A stretch of DNA of 45,779 nt, from positions 1-45,779 of the forward strand of contig NZ_JACAAX010000053.1 in assembly GCF_013377085.1 (NCBI RefSeq). Direction: 5' to 3'. Below are positions 34,268-42,163 of the stretch, piece by piece. The position numbers and the translations under genes are program-made. This DNA comes from Rhodoplanes sp. GTDB lineage: Bacteria > Pseudomonadota > Alphaproteobacteria > Rhizobiales > Xanthobacteraceae. The number at the start of each line of letters is the position of its first letter. Within the stretch, counting starts at the first letter, position 1. Below the pieces are notes generated by a model. It was not told the DNA's origin, made no database searches, and was given only the letters and a program-made list of their open reading frames with translations.

Positions 34268-35662
34268 ATGCCCCTGACCCGCGAGCGCCTGGTCCCGTAC
34301 ATCGTCGCGGTCGCGCTGTTCATGGAGAACATGGACTCGACCGTGATCGCCACGGCGCTGCCGGCGATCGCGGCCGACATCGGCACCTCGCCGATCGAGC
34401 TCAAGCTCGCCATCACGTCCTACCTCTTGGCGCTCGCCATCTTCATCCCGATGAGCGGCTGGATGGCCGACCGCTTCGGCGCCCGCACCATCTTCCGCAG
34501 CGCCATCCTGGTGTTCGTCGCCGGCTCGATCCTATGCGCGATCTCGGGCGCCCTGTCGCATTTCGTGCTGGCCCGCTTCCTCCAGGGCATGGGCGGCGCC
34601 ATGATGAGCCCGGTCGGCCGGCTGGTGCTGATCCGCTCGGTCGACAAGAGCAAGCTGGTCGACGCCATGGCGCTGGTCACCATGCCGGCCCTGATCGGCC
34701 CGCTGCTCGGGCCGCCGCTCGGCGGCTTCATCACCACCTTCGCGAGCTGGCACTGGATCTTCATCATCAACGTGCCGATCGGGATCGTCGGCTTCGCCCT
34801 GGTGACCCGGTTCGTCGAGAACGTGAAGAGCGACGTGCCGGAGCCGTTCGACTTCACCGGCATGACCCTGGTGGCCCTCGGCATCGGCGGGCTCGCCTTC
34901 GGTTGCACGGTGCTGACCGTGAAGTTCGTGCCGTTTGCCGTGTCCATCATGCTGCTCGTCGTCGGAACGGCCGCGACCTTCGCCTACGTGCTCTATGCGC
35001 GGCGGACCGCGAGCCCGGTGATCGACCTGTCGCTGTTCGCCCTGCCGACCTTCCGGGCCGGCGTCGCCGGCGGCTTCGTGTTCCGGGTCGGGGCCGGCGC
35101 GCTGCCGTTCCTGCTGCCGCTGCTGCTGCAGATCGGCTTCGGCATGACGCCGTTCGAGTCCGGCATGGTGACGTTCGCCACCGCCTTCGGCGCCATGGTG
35201 ATGAAGGCGCTGGTGCCGCGCGTCCTGCGCCGCTTCGGCTTCCGCCTCACTATGACGGTGAACGCCCTGCTCGCCGCGACGACCATCGGGGCCTGCGCGC
35301 TGTTCCGGCCTGGCACGCCCGTGTGGGCGATGATCTCGGTGCTGCTGGTCGGCGGGCTGTTCCGCTCGCTGCAGTTCACCAGCGTCAACACCATCGCGTT
35401 CGCCGATGTCGAGCCGCGCCGGATGAGCCGGGCGACCTCGCTCGCCAGCGTCTCGCAGCAATTGTCGGTGTCGACCGGCGTCACGGTCGGGGCGCTGGCG
35501 CTGGAGACCGTGATGGCGGTGCGGGGCGACGCCGACCTGTCGGCAGCCGCCTTCCCGCCGGCCTTCATGGTGATCGCCCTGATCTCGGCCTCGGCCACCG
35601 TGCTGTTCGCCCTGATGCCGAAGGACGCCGGCGCCGAGATGGCGCAAAGGAAGAAATCGTAG
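34268..35662 (+). CDS. MFS exporter, DHA2 (EmrB/QacA) family
   Basis: The 464-residue protein has about 13-14 membrane helices. Its N-terminus VALFMENMDSTVIATALPAIAADIG contains the DHA2 motif, in which Asp is followed by TxxxxALPxIA. Motif A is WMADRFGARTIFR, and RFLQGMGGAMMSPVGRLVLIR is also typical. These pumps export drugs or other amphiphiles using the proton gradient. No HlyD/EmrA adaptor is adjacent, so it probably works alone. The stop TAG (35660-35662) lies inside the beginning of a palindromic repeat (35658-35733). The ATG at 34268 is chosen over longer frames whose translations are not transporter-like. Confidence 0.92.
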   Translation: MPLTRERLVPYIVAVALFMENMDSTVIATALPAIAADIGTSPIELKLAITSYLLALAIFIPMSGWMADRFGARTIFRSAILVFVAGSILCAISGALSHFVLARFLQGMGGAMMSPVGRLVLIRSVDKSKLVDAMALVTMPALIGPLLGPPLGGFITTFASWHWIFIINVPIGIVGFALVTRFVENVKSDVPEPFDFTGMTLVALGIGGLAFGCTVLTVKFVPFAVSIMLLVVGTAATFAYVLYARRTASPVIDLSLFALPTFRAGVAGGFVFRVGAGALPFLLPLLLQIGFGMTPFESGMVTFATAFGAMVMKALVPRVLRRFGFRLTMTVNALLAATTIGACALFRPGTPVWAMISVLLVGGLFRSLQFTSVNTIAFADVEPRRMSRATSLASVSQQLSVSTGVTVGALALETVMAVRGDADLSAAAFPPAFMVIALISASATVLFALMPKDAGAEMAQRKKS

Positions 35663-35733
35663 CCGGAGCGCAGCGACATCCGGGAGCAGCGCCGCGAGAA
35701 TCCCGGATCTCGCTTCGCTCGATCGAGGCTACG
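35658..35733. repeat. Palindromic repeat overlapping the DHA2 exporter stop codon
   Basis: The element starts CGTAGCCGGAGCGCAGCGAC and ends GCTCGATCGAGGCTACG, with inner arms CATCCGGGA / TCCCGGATC. The first bases contain the exporter's TAG stop, so the repeat supplies or abuts the gene end. It can form a long stem-loop and may act as a transcript end. Confidence 0.75.
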
Positions 35734-35827
35734 CTTGCTACGGGCCGTCGATACTCGCCTCTCGACCGGCATGAACCTTCCGTTCCATCCCGGAAACCAA
35801 GGGTCCGGGGAAGGACCCCTGATCGAG

Positions 35828-36289
35828 ATGCGCGCCATGACGAGCACCGCCGATAAACCGCGCCGGCTTGGACTGATCGGCAGCATCGTGGGCCTGCTGG
35901 CCCTGGTCGCGGCCGTGCTGCCGCATTGGGTCGTTCCGGTGATGTTCCCGCCGCCGCCGACGGACCAGATCATCGTCGACACCGGGCGACGCGTGAAGGA
36001 GCGCCTCGCCGCGCACGTGAAAGGCATCGAGTATCAGGCGCCGCGCCGCGAGCCGTCGCCCGGCGATCGCCTGAGCCGCGGATTGTCCATCACGGCCGTC
36101 TCGCTCGGACTGCTCGCCATCGCGATGGCGGTGCTGTCGATCGCGTTCCGCGAAGAGAAGCTCATGGCCGGCGTCGCGGTGACGCTCGGCATCGTCGCCC
36201 TCGCCGTCGAGATCTCGCTGTTCCTGATCGGCGCGCTGATCCTCGTCGCGATCATCAAGATCGTGTTGGATCACATCGAGCTGTTCTGA
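35828..36289 (+). CDS. Small membrane protein of unknown function
   Basis: The predicted product of about 153 residues has three membrane helices: LGLIGSIVGLLALVAAVLPHWVVPVM, then a polar periplasmic-type loop with RREPSPGDRLSR, then ITAVSLGLLAIAMAVLSIAF and AVTLGIVALAVEISLFLIGALILVAIIKIVL. Family not recognised. Starts at 35828 (MRAMTST) and 35837 are both possible; GAAGGA lies upstream at 35811-35816. Confidence 0.65.
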   Translation: MRAMTSTADKPRRLGLIGSIVGLLALVAAVLPHWVVPVMFPPPPTDQIIVDTGRRVKERLAAHVKGIEYQAPRREPSPGDRLSRGLSITAVSLGLLAIAMAVLSIAFREEKLMAGVAVTLGIVALAVEISLFLIGALILVAIIKIVLDHIELF

Positions 36290-36338
36290 CCCGCAGGCGT
36301 CGCGCGGCCTGTCGCGGACGCTTCCGCTCGTTCAGAGC

Positions 36339-36421
36339 CGTAGGGTGGGTTGAGCGCAGCGAAACCCACCGTCCAACCGGGTGGAAGAGATGGGTTTCGC
36401 TGGCGCTCAACCCATCCTACG
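36339..36421. repeat. Palindromic intergenic repeat (CGTAGGGTGGG type)
   Basis: The ends CGTAGGGTGGGTTGAGCGC and GCGCTCAACCCATCCTACG are inverted, with inner AGCGAAACCCA / TGGGTTTCGCT arms. It is the same family as 20313-20398. It lies between the convergent membrane protein and rlmE, where it could end both transcripts. Confidence 0.85.
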
Positions 36422-36424
36422 AAG

Positions 36425-37114
36425 CTACGCGGCCGAAGAGACCTGCCGGAACCCCGTCGCCAGCACGTAGAGCTCGGCCGAGTCGGCGCGGCTGGCGGCC
36501 GGCTTGACGTGCTTCACCTTGGCGAAGTCGCGCTTGAGATCGGCCAAAAGGTCGCCCTCTGTGCCCCCGCGAAGAACCTTGCAGAGGAAGGCGCCGCCGG
36601 GGTCCAGGACCTCGCGGGCGAAGTGCGCCGCGGTCTCGGCCAGCGCCATGATCTTCAGGTGGTCGGTCTGGCGGTGGCCGGTGGCGTTCGCCGCCATGTC
36701 GGACAGGACGATGTCGGCGCGCCCGCGCAGCAGCGCCTTCAGCTTGTCGGGGGCGGTAGGATCGAGGAAGTCGAGATGCAGCGCGTCGACGCCGGAAATC
36801 GGCGGCATGTCGAGAATGTCGATCGCCACCACGCGGCCCTGACCGGTTTCGGCGCCGACCCGCTTGGCCGCCACCTGGCTCCAGCCGCCCGGCGCAGCGC
36901 CGAGATCGACGACGCGGGATCCCGGCCGCAGCAGATGGAAGCGGTCGTCGAGCTCGATCAGCTTGTAGGCGGCGCGCGAGCGGTAGCCGTCGCGCTTCGC
37001 CTGCGCCACGTAGGGGTCGTTGAGCTGGCGGTCGAGCCACAGTTTTTGCGCCAGCGTGCGGCCCTTGCGGACCTTGACGCGGACTTTCAGGGGGCGGTTG
37101 CGTTCGGTGGTCAT
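36425..37114 (-). CDS. rlmE: 23S rRNA (uridine-2'-O)-methyltransferase
   Basis: The 229-residue protein is RlmE (RrmJ/FtsJ), which methylates U2552 in the 23S rRNA A-loop. The catalytic K-D-K-E set is Lys51 (SRAAYKLIELD), Asp139 (VLSDMAANATGH), Lys179 (AFLCKVLRGG) and Glu214 (SAELYVLATGF). The SAM loop is VVDLGAAPGGWSQ (68-80). A basic N-terminus (KVRVKVRKGRTL) fits RNA binding. In many Hyphomicrobiales rlmE follows ppx directly; here an FAH-family gene and a repeat lie between. Confidence 0.95.
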   Translation of the reverse strand: MTTERNRPLKVRVKVRKGRTLAQKLWLDRQLNDPYVAQAKRDGYRSRAAYKLIELDDRFHLLRPGSRVVDLGAAPGGWSQVAAKRVGAETGQGRVVAIDILDMPPISGVDALHLDFLDPTAPDKLKALLRGRADIVLSDMAANATGHRQTDHLKIMALAETAAHFAREVLDPGGAFLCKVLRGGTEGDLLADLKRDFAKVKHVKPAASRADSAELYVLATGFRQVSSAA

Positions 37115-37128
37115 GTCTCACGCTCTTG

Positions 37129-37229
37129 GTCATTCCGGGGCGCGGGCGAAGCCCGCGAGCCCGGAATCCATAGCCCCTGTCAGTGAATATGGATTCCGGG
37201 CTCGCCGCTGCGCGGCGCCCCGGAATGAC
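37129..37229. repeat. Palindromic intergenic repeat, copy 3 of the CCGGGGCG...CGCCCCGG family
   Basis: It runs from GTCATTCCGGGGCGCG to CGGCGCCCCGGAATGAC, with inner GCCCGGAATCCATA / TATGGATTCCGGGC arms. The right half is nearly identical to the element at 2239-2339. It separates rlmE from the FAH-family gene. Confidence 0.85.
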
Positions 37230-37246
37230 TGGGTTGTCTTCGGGCC

Positions 37247-38053
37247 TCACGCCCCCGCCTGCACCACCTTCACCTTGATCTCGCCGAGCTTGTCGATGAC
37301 GCCGACCATCAGGTCGCCGGGCTTCACCGGGCCGACATTCTCGGGCGTGCCCGAATAGATGATGTCGCCCGGCATCAGCTCGTAAAAGGTCGACAGGTTG
37401 GCGATCTGCTCGGCGACGCTCCACATCATCATATTGAGGTCGGCCTTCTGCTTGACCTCGCCGTTGACGGTGAGCTGGATCAGGCCCTCCTTGAGGTGCC
37501 CGACCTGCGCGGCCGGATGCAGCGGGCCGATGACGGCGGCATGGTCGAAGGATTTTCCGATTTCCCACGGCTTCTTCTGGTCGCCCATCATGCGCTGCAG
37601 GTCGCGCCGGGTCATGTCGAGGCCGATGGCGTAGCCGAAGACCAGATCGAGCGCCTTCTCGACCGGCACGTCCTTGCCGCCCTTGTCGAGCGCCGCCACC
37701 AGCTCGAGCTCGTAGTGATAGTTCTTGGTCATCGGCGGATAGGGGTGGTCGGCCACCTGGCCGGGCGTGACGTTCTGGATCGCGTCGGTCGGCTTCTGGA
37801 AGAAGAACGGCGGCTCGCGGGTCGGATCGGATCCCATCTCGCGCGCATGCGCCGCGTAGTTGCGGCCGACGCAGTAGATGCGGCGCACCGGAAACACCTT
37901 GTCGCTGCCGAGCACCGGGATGGTCGCGCCGGCGACCTCGAACAGCGCCGCCGGAGCGGCCGGCGCCGCCCGGGCGGCCTCGGCAGCGGCGAGCGTTCCG
38001 GCACCGAGCGCCGTGCCGGCGATGATCAGGGTGCGACGATCGAGATCGGTCAT
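37247..38053 (-). CDS. Fumarylacetoacetate-hydrolase-family enzyme with Tat-like signal
   Basis: The 268-residue protein has an FAH fold: RRIYCVGRNYAAHAREMG, PFFFQKPTDAI, the metal-ligand pair in YHYELELVAAL (Glu-x-Glu), IGLDMTRRDLQ (Asp), KSFDHAAVIGP, and GDIIYSGTPENVGPVKPGD. FAH enzymes cleave or decarboxylate acylpyruvate-like compounds, with Mg or Mn. Unusually, the N-terminus MTDLDRRTLIIAGTALGAGT plus an Ala-rich run looks like a twin-arginine (R6, R7) export signal, with cleavage near residues 30-33. Most FAH enzymes are cytosolic. It lies between rlmE and ppx/gppA on the same strand. Confidence 0.87.
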   Translation of the reverse strand: MTDLDRRTLIIAGTALGAGTLAAAEAARAAPAAPAALFEVAGATIPVLGSDKVFPVRRIYCVGRNYAAHAREMGSDPTREPPFFFQKPTDAIQNVTPGQVADHPYPPMTKNYHYELELVAALDKGGKDVPVEKALDLVFGYAIGLDMTRRDLQRMMGDQKKPWEIGKSFDHAAVIGPLHPAAQVGHLKEGLIQLTVNGEVKQKADLNMMMWSVAEQIANLSTFYELMPGDIIYSGTPENVGPVKPGDLMVGVIDKLGEIKVKVVQAGA

Positions 38054-38201
38054 GCGGGCTCCTGGGCGGGTACGCGGTCTGGCGCCGCGGTGGGGATGGG
38101 GGGCGCGAACGCATCGGGTCGCAACGGGTTGCGTGACGGGCCTTGCGGAGGAATCCGTAGTCCCGCACGGGGCCGAGCGCCAGCCTCCCGGAAATATCGG
38201 C

Positions 38202-39311
38202 TCAGCGCCGCTCCCACACCCCGTCGGCCCGCATCATCTTGACCAGCATGCCTTCGCGAAGCCCGCGGTCGGCGACCCGCAGGCGCGGGCACGGGAAGGC
38301 GTGGCGGATCGCCTCCAGGATGGCGCAGCCGGCCAGCACCAGGTCGGCCCGCTCGGCGCCGATGCAGGGGTTCGCCACCCGGTCGTCGTAGCTCATCGCC
38401 ATCAACCGGTCGATCACGCCGGTGATCTCGTGCGCCCGCAGCCAGCAGCCGTCGACCCGCCGGCGATCGTAGCGCGGCAGCTCGAGATGGACGCCCGCGA
38501 TGGTCGTCACGGTTCCCGACGTGCCGAGCATGTGCAGGCCACCGAGATCGTCGCCATGGGCCCGCGAGAAGTCGGCGAGCGCCCGCGTCACCTCGGCCAC
38601 CATGGCGTCGAAGACGGCCCGGTCGACCGCAACCCCGCCGAACCGCTCGGCCAGCGTCACCACGCCGAGCGGCAGCGACACCCAGCCCTGGATCACCGGC
38701 TTGGGAGGACCGCGCCCGGCCGCCTCGGAGCGGCCGAGCCGCACCAGCTCGGACGAGCCGCCGCCGATGTCGAACAGGATGGCGCCGCGCGAATCCGGAT
38801 CCATCAAGGGGGTGCAGCCGGTGGCGGCGAGCTCCGCCTCGGTGCCGTGGTCGACGATCTCGAGGTCGAGCCCCACCACCTCGCTGATGCGGGCCTGGAA
38901 CTCGGTGCCGTTCTCGGCCGCCCGGCAGGCCTCGGTGGCGATCAGCCGCGCCCGGCCGACGCCGCGCGAGCGCATCTTGTCCCGGCACACCGCGAGCGCA
39001 TCGACGGCCCGGACGATCGCCGCCTCGCCGATCCGCCCGGTCAGCGACACCCCCTCGCCGAGCCGGATGATGCGCGAGAACGCGTCCACCACGCGAAAGC
39101 TGCTACCGGTCGGCCGCGCCACCAGGAGCCGGCAATTGTTGGTGCCGAGATCGAGGGCCGCATAGGTCGCAGGATGCGCCGCAGCCGTCCGCAGACTCCC
39201 GGCGCCGCCCGCCGTTTCGGGCCAGGCTAACCCGGGCTGCTCGGACCCCCCCTGCTTCCCCAGACGCGTCGCGTCGAGGAGGCCGGTGGTGTGGGCCTCT
39301 TGATCCATCAA
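38202..39311 (-). CDS. ppx: Ppx/GppA-family exopolyphosphatase / guanosine pentaphosphatase
   Basis: The 369-residue protein has the ASKHA fold of Ppx/GppA: ALDLGTNNCRLLVARP, SRIIRLGEGVSLTGRI, LIATEACRAAENG, and AILFDIGGGSSELVRLG (phosphate loop). It ends after the two ASKHA domains, shorter than E. coli Ppx (513), as in the alphaproteobacterial short form. It removes terminal phosphates from polyphosphate or converts pppGpp to ppGpp. The first 48 residues are an extra non-conserved leader, so a later start is possible. It is the upstream partner of rlmE in many related genomes. Confidence 0.9.
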   Translation of the reverse strand: MMDQEAHTTGLLDATRLGKQGGSEQPGLAWPETAGGAGSLRTAAAHPATYAALDLGTNNCRLLVARPTGSSFRVVDAFSRIIRLGEGVSLTGRIGEAAIVRAVDALAVCRDKMRSRGVGRARLIATEACRAAENGTEFQARISEVVGLDLEIVDHGTEAELAATGCTPLMDPDSRGAILFDIGGGSSELVRLGRSEAAGRGPPKPVIQGWVSLPLGVVTLAERFGGVAVDRAVFDAMVAEVTRALADFSRAHGDDLGGLHMLGTSGTVTTIAGVHLELPRYDRRRVDGCWLRAHEITGVIDRLMAMSYDDRVANPCIGAERADLVLAGCAILEAIRHAFPCPRLRVADRGLREGMLVKMMRADGVWERR

Positions 39312-39566
39312 TCGCCTTCGCGCCGGCCGCCACGAAGGCGCCAGCCGTCATCACGATGTGTTGTTTCGTCGACTCGAAGTGTAACAGGCCTGTCAAAGGA
39401 CGCAATTGGCAAGCAGCGCCAAGACTTACACCAGCCACCTTATTGCGTTGCGATACCGCAGGCTGTACGTGAATCCGAACTCACTTCATTGCGGGGCGTT
39501 TGTACCGAACGCCGCGATGGTCTAGTTCTGTTGTCCCACAGAGCCCGCGATACTGCAGATTCCGCC
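39312..39566. other. Divergent intergenic region between ppx/gppA and the molybdenum hydroxylase
   Basis: Both flanking genes are transcribed outward, so the 255-bp gap contains two promoters. It is less GC-rich than the genes (for example GTTGTTTCGTCGACTCGAAG near 39360). I cannot assign specific boxes. Confidence 0.4.
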
Positions 39567-41936
39567 ATGACATCATCCGACGAGACCCACGCCGACGACC
39601 TCGGTGACTGGGCGACCACCCGCTTCGCCGTCGGCCAGCCGGTGCCCCGCACCGAGGATCCGGTGCTGGTGCGCGGGACGGGCCGCTACACCGACGACGT
39701 CGCCCTGCCCGGCCAAGCCTATGCCGCCATGGTGCGCAGCCCGCACGCCCACGGGCTTCTGCGCGGGATCGACGCGGAGGTCGCACGAAAAATGCCGGGC
39801 GTGCTGGCCGTCTACACGGCCGCCGATCTGGCCGGCTACGGCACGCTGCGCTGCGCCCCGCCGCTCGCCAATCACGACGGCTCGGCCATGACCAAGCCGC
39901 CGCGGCCGGCGCTCGCCGCCGAGCGGGTGCGCTTCGTCGGCGACCCGGTGGCGGTCGTCGTCGCCGAGACGGCGTTTCAGGCGCGCGACGCGGCCGAAAG
40001 CGTGACGCTCGACATCGAGCCGCTGCCGGCCGTCACCACGACCACGCAGGCGCTGGCGCCCGATGCGCCGCGGCTCTACGACGAGGCGCCCGGCAATGTC
40101 GCGCTCGACTGGCGCTCGGGCGATGTCGCCAAGGTCGCCGAGGCTTTCGCCGGCGCCACCCATGTGGTGCGGCTCGACCTCACGATCAGCCGCGTCGTGG
40201 TGGTGGCGATGGAGCCGCGCGCCGCCGTCGCGGCATATGACGGCGACAGCGGCCGCTACACCCTGCATCTCGCCTGCCAGGGCGCCTTCGGCATGCGCGG
40301 CCAGATCGCCGAGCTGATGAAGGTGCCGGCCGACAAGGTCCGCATCCTCACCGGCCATGTCGGCGGCTCGTTCGGCATGAAGTCGGCGGCCTTCCCGGAA
40401 TATGTCTGCGTGCTGCATGCGGCGCGCGCGCTCGGCCGGTCGGTCAAGTGGACCGAGGACCGCAGCGCCAGCTTCCTGTCCGACACCCATGGCCGCGACC
40501 AGGAGCGCACCGCCGAGCTGGCGCTCGACGCCGACGGCCGTTTCCTGGCGCTGCGGCTCACCGGGCATGCCGACATGGGCGCCTATCTGGGCCTGATCTC
40601 GCCGCTGCCGCCGACCGTGAACGCGCTGAAGAACGTCGCCAGCGTCTACCGCACGCCGCTGATCGAGGTGCGCACGCTGTGCTGCTTCACCAACACGACG
40701 CCGGTCGCGGCCTATCGGGGCGCCGGCCGGCCCGAGGGCAACTACATCATGGAGCGGCTGATCGATGTCGCGGCACGCGACACCGGCATCGACCGCCTGA
40801 CGCTGCGCCGACGCAACCATATTCGGCCGAAGGATCTGCCCTTCGCCGCCGCCTCCGCCATGACCTACGACAGCGGCGACTTTCCGGCCGTGTTCAAGCG
40901 CGCGCTGGACGCCGCCGACTGGGCCGGTTTCGCGGCCCGCAGGCGGGCGAGCCGCAAGGTGGGCAAGCTGCGCGGCATCGGCATCGGCAGCTATCTCGAG
41001 GTGACGGCGCCGCCGAGCCCGGAGATGGGCGGCCTTCGTTTCGAGCCGGACGGGACCGTGACGTTCACGACCGGCACGCTCGACTACGGCCAGGGCCACG
41101 CCACCTCGTTCGCCCAGGTGATCGCCCAAAAGCTCGGGATCCCGTTCGAGCGCATCCGCCTGAAACAGGGCGACAGCGACCTCTTGATCGCCGGCGGCGG
41201 CACCGGCGGCTCGCGGTCGAGCGCGGCGAGCGGCACGGCCGCGGTCGACGCCTGCCTGCAGGTGATCGAGCAGGGCCGCGCGATCGCCGCCGCCGTGCTG
41301 GAGGCCGGCGTCGCCGACATCGAGTTCCTGGACGGGCGCTTCACGGTGGCCGGCACGGATGTCGGCATCGCTCTGCTCGACATCGCCGAGCGCCTGCACG
41401 GCGGCCTCGCCCTGCCGGAGGGCGTGCCCCAAAACCTCGACGTCGCACTGGTCAACAAGGGCGTGCCGTCGACATTTCCCAACGGCTGCCACGTCGCCGA
41501 GGTGGAGATCGATCCCGACACCGGCACGGCCGCGGTGGTGCGCTACGTCTCGGTGAACGACTTCGGCACCCTGCTCAACCCGATGCTGGTCGACGGCCAG
41601 ATCCATGGCGGCGTCGTCCAGGGCATCGGCCAGGCGCTGTGGGAGCGCGTCGTCTACGACGCCGAGGGCCAGCTCCTCACCGGCTCGCTGACCGACTACG
41701 CGCTGCCGCGCGCCGCCGACGTGCCGTCCTTCGACACCGCCTATCATCCGGTGCCGACCGCCACCAACCCGCTCGGCGTCAAGGGCTGCGGCGAGGCCGG
41801 CTGCGCCGGCGCGCTGGTGTCGGTGATCAATGCCGCCGTCGACGCGCTGTCGGATTACGGCGTGCGCCATGTCGACATGCCGCTGACCTCGGAAAAGATT
41901 TGGCGGATTCTTCAGGGCGAGCCTGCCGTGGGGTGA
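39567..41936 (+). CDS. Xanthine dehydrogenase-family molybdopterin-binding subunit (CoxL-like, not form I)
   Basis: The 789-residue protein is a molybdenum-hydroxylase large subunit. It has RTEDPVLVRGTGRYTDDV at the N-terminus, HVGGSFGMKSA (Mo-pterin contact), AYRGAGRPEGNYIMERLID, GGGTGGSRSSAASGTA and the catalytic GVKGCGEAG with Glu743. The AYRGAGR loop replaces the AYxCSFR active site of true form-I CO dehydrogenases, so CO oxidation is not expected; an aldehyde or N-heterocycle is more likely. No small (2Fe-2S) or medium (FAD) subunit is adjacent, so it may assemble with subunits encoded elsewhere. The ATG at 39567 is chosen by the family N-terminus. Confidence 0.9.
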   Translation: MTSSDETHADDLGDWATTRFAVGQPVPRTEDPVLVRGTGRYTDDVALPGQAYAAMVRSPHAHGLLRGIDAEVARKMPGVLAVYTAADLAGYGTLRCAPPLANHDGSAMTKPPRPALAAERVRFVGDPVAVVVAETAFQARDAAESVTLDIEPLPAVTTTTQALAPDAPRLYDEAPGNVALDWRSGDVAKVAEAFAGATHVVRLDLTISRVVVVAMEPRAAVAAYDGDSGRYTLHLACQGAFGMRGQIAELMKVPADKVRILTGHVGGSFGMKSAAFPEYVCVLHAARALGRSVKWTEDRSASFLSDTHGRDQERTAELALDADGRFLALRLTGHADMGAYLGLISPLPPTVNALKNVASVYRTPLIEVRTLCCFTNTTPVAAYRGAGRPEGNYIMERLIDVAARDTGIDRLTLRRRNHIRPKDLPFAAASAMTYDSGDFPAVFKRALDAADWAGFAARRRASRKVGKLRGIGIGSYLEVTAPPSPEMGGLRFEPDGTVTFTTGTLDYGQGHATSFAQVIAQKLGIPFERIRLKQGDSDLLIAGGGTGGSRSSAASGTAAVDACLQVIEQGRAIAAAVLEAGVADIEFLDGRFTVAGTDVGIALLDIAERLHGGLALPEGVPQNLDVALVNKGVPSTFPNGCHVAEVEIDPDTGTAAVVRYVSVNDFGTLLNPMLVDGQIHGGVVQGIGQALWERVVYDAEGQLLTGSLTDYALPRAADVPSFDTAYHPVPTATNPLGVKGCGEAGCAGALVSVINAAVDALSDYGVRHVDMPLTSEKIWRILQGEPAVG

Positions 41937-41970
41937 CCTCTGATCCCTACACTGGCACGCCGCCGGTGCT

Positions 41971-42085
41971 CCCTCTCCCCGCTTGCGGGGAGAGGGTCGG
42001 GGTGAGGGGGCGCTTCCGTATCCACGAGGCGCCCCCTCACCCGGATCGCTTCGCGATCCGACCTCTCCCCGCGCGCGGGGAGAGG
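41971..42085. repeat. Composite hairpin repeat (CCTCTCCCCGC type)
   Basis: Two perfect hairpins flank a third symmetry: 41972-41996 (CCTCTCCCCGC / GCGGGGAGAGG) and 42062-42085 (the same arms), with GAGGGGGCGC / GCGCCCCCTC and GGATCGC / GCGATCC between. It is a known type of dispersed repeat in high-GC Proteobacteria. It sits between two plus-strand genes and could end the molybdenum-hydroxylase transcript. Confidence 0.85.
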
Positions 42086-42163
42086 CGAAGACGCAGCGCC
42101 TCCGCCTGAACTGGAATTAAAGCGGCGGCCATGCGAGCGTCGTCGGGAAGTCCGAGGCCCCTG

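Noticed and set aside
39567-41936. Form-I carbon monoxide dehydrogenase large subunit
   Set aside because: The active-site loop reads AYRGAGR and not AYxCSFR, and the small and medium subunits are missing.
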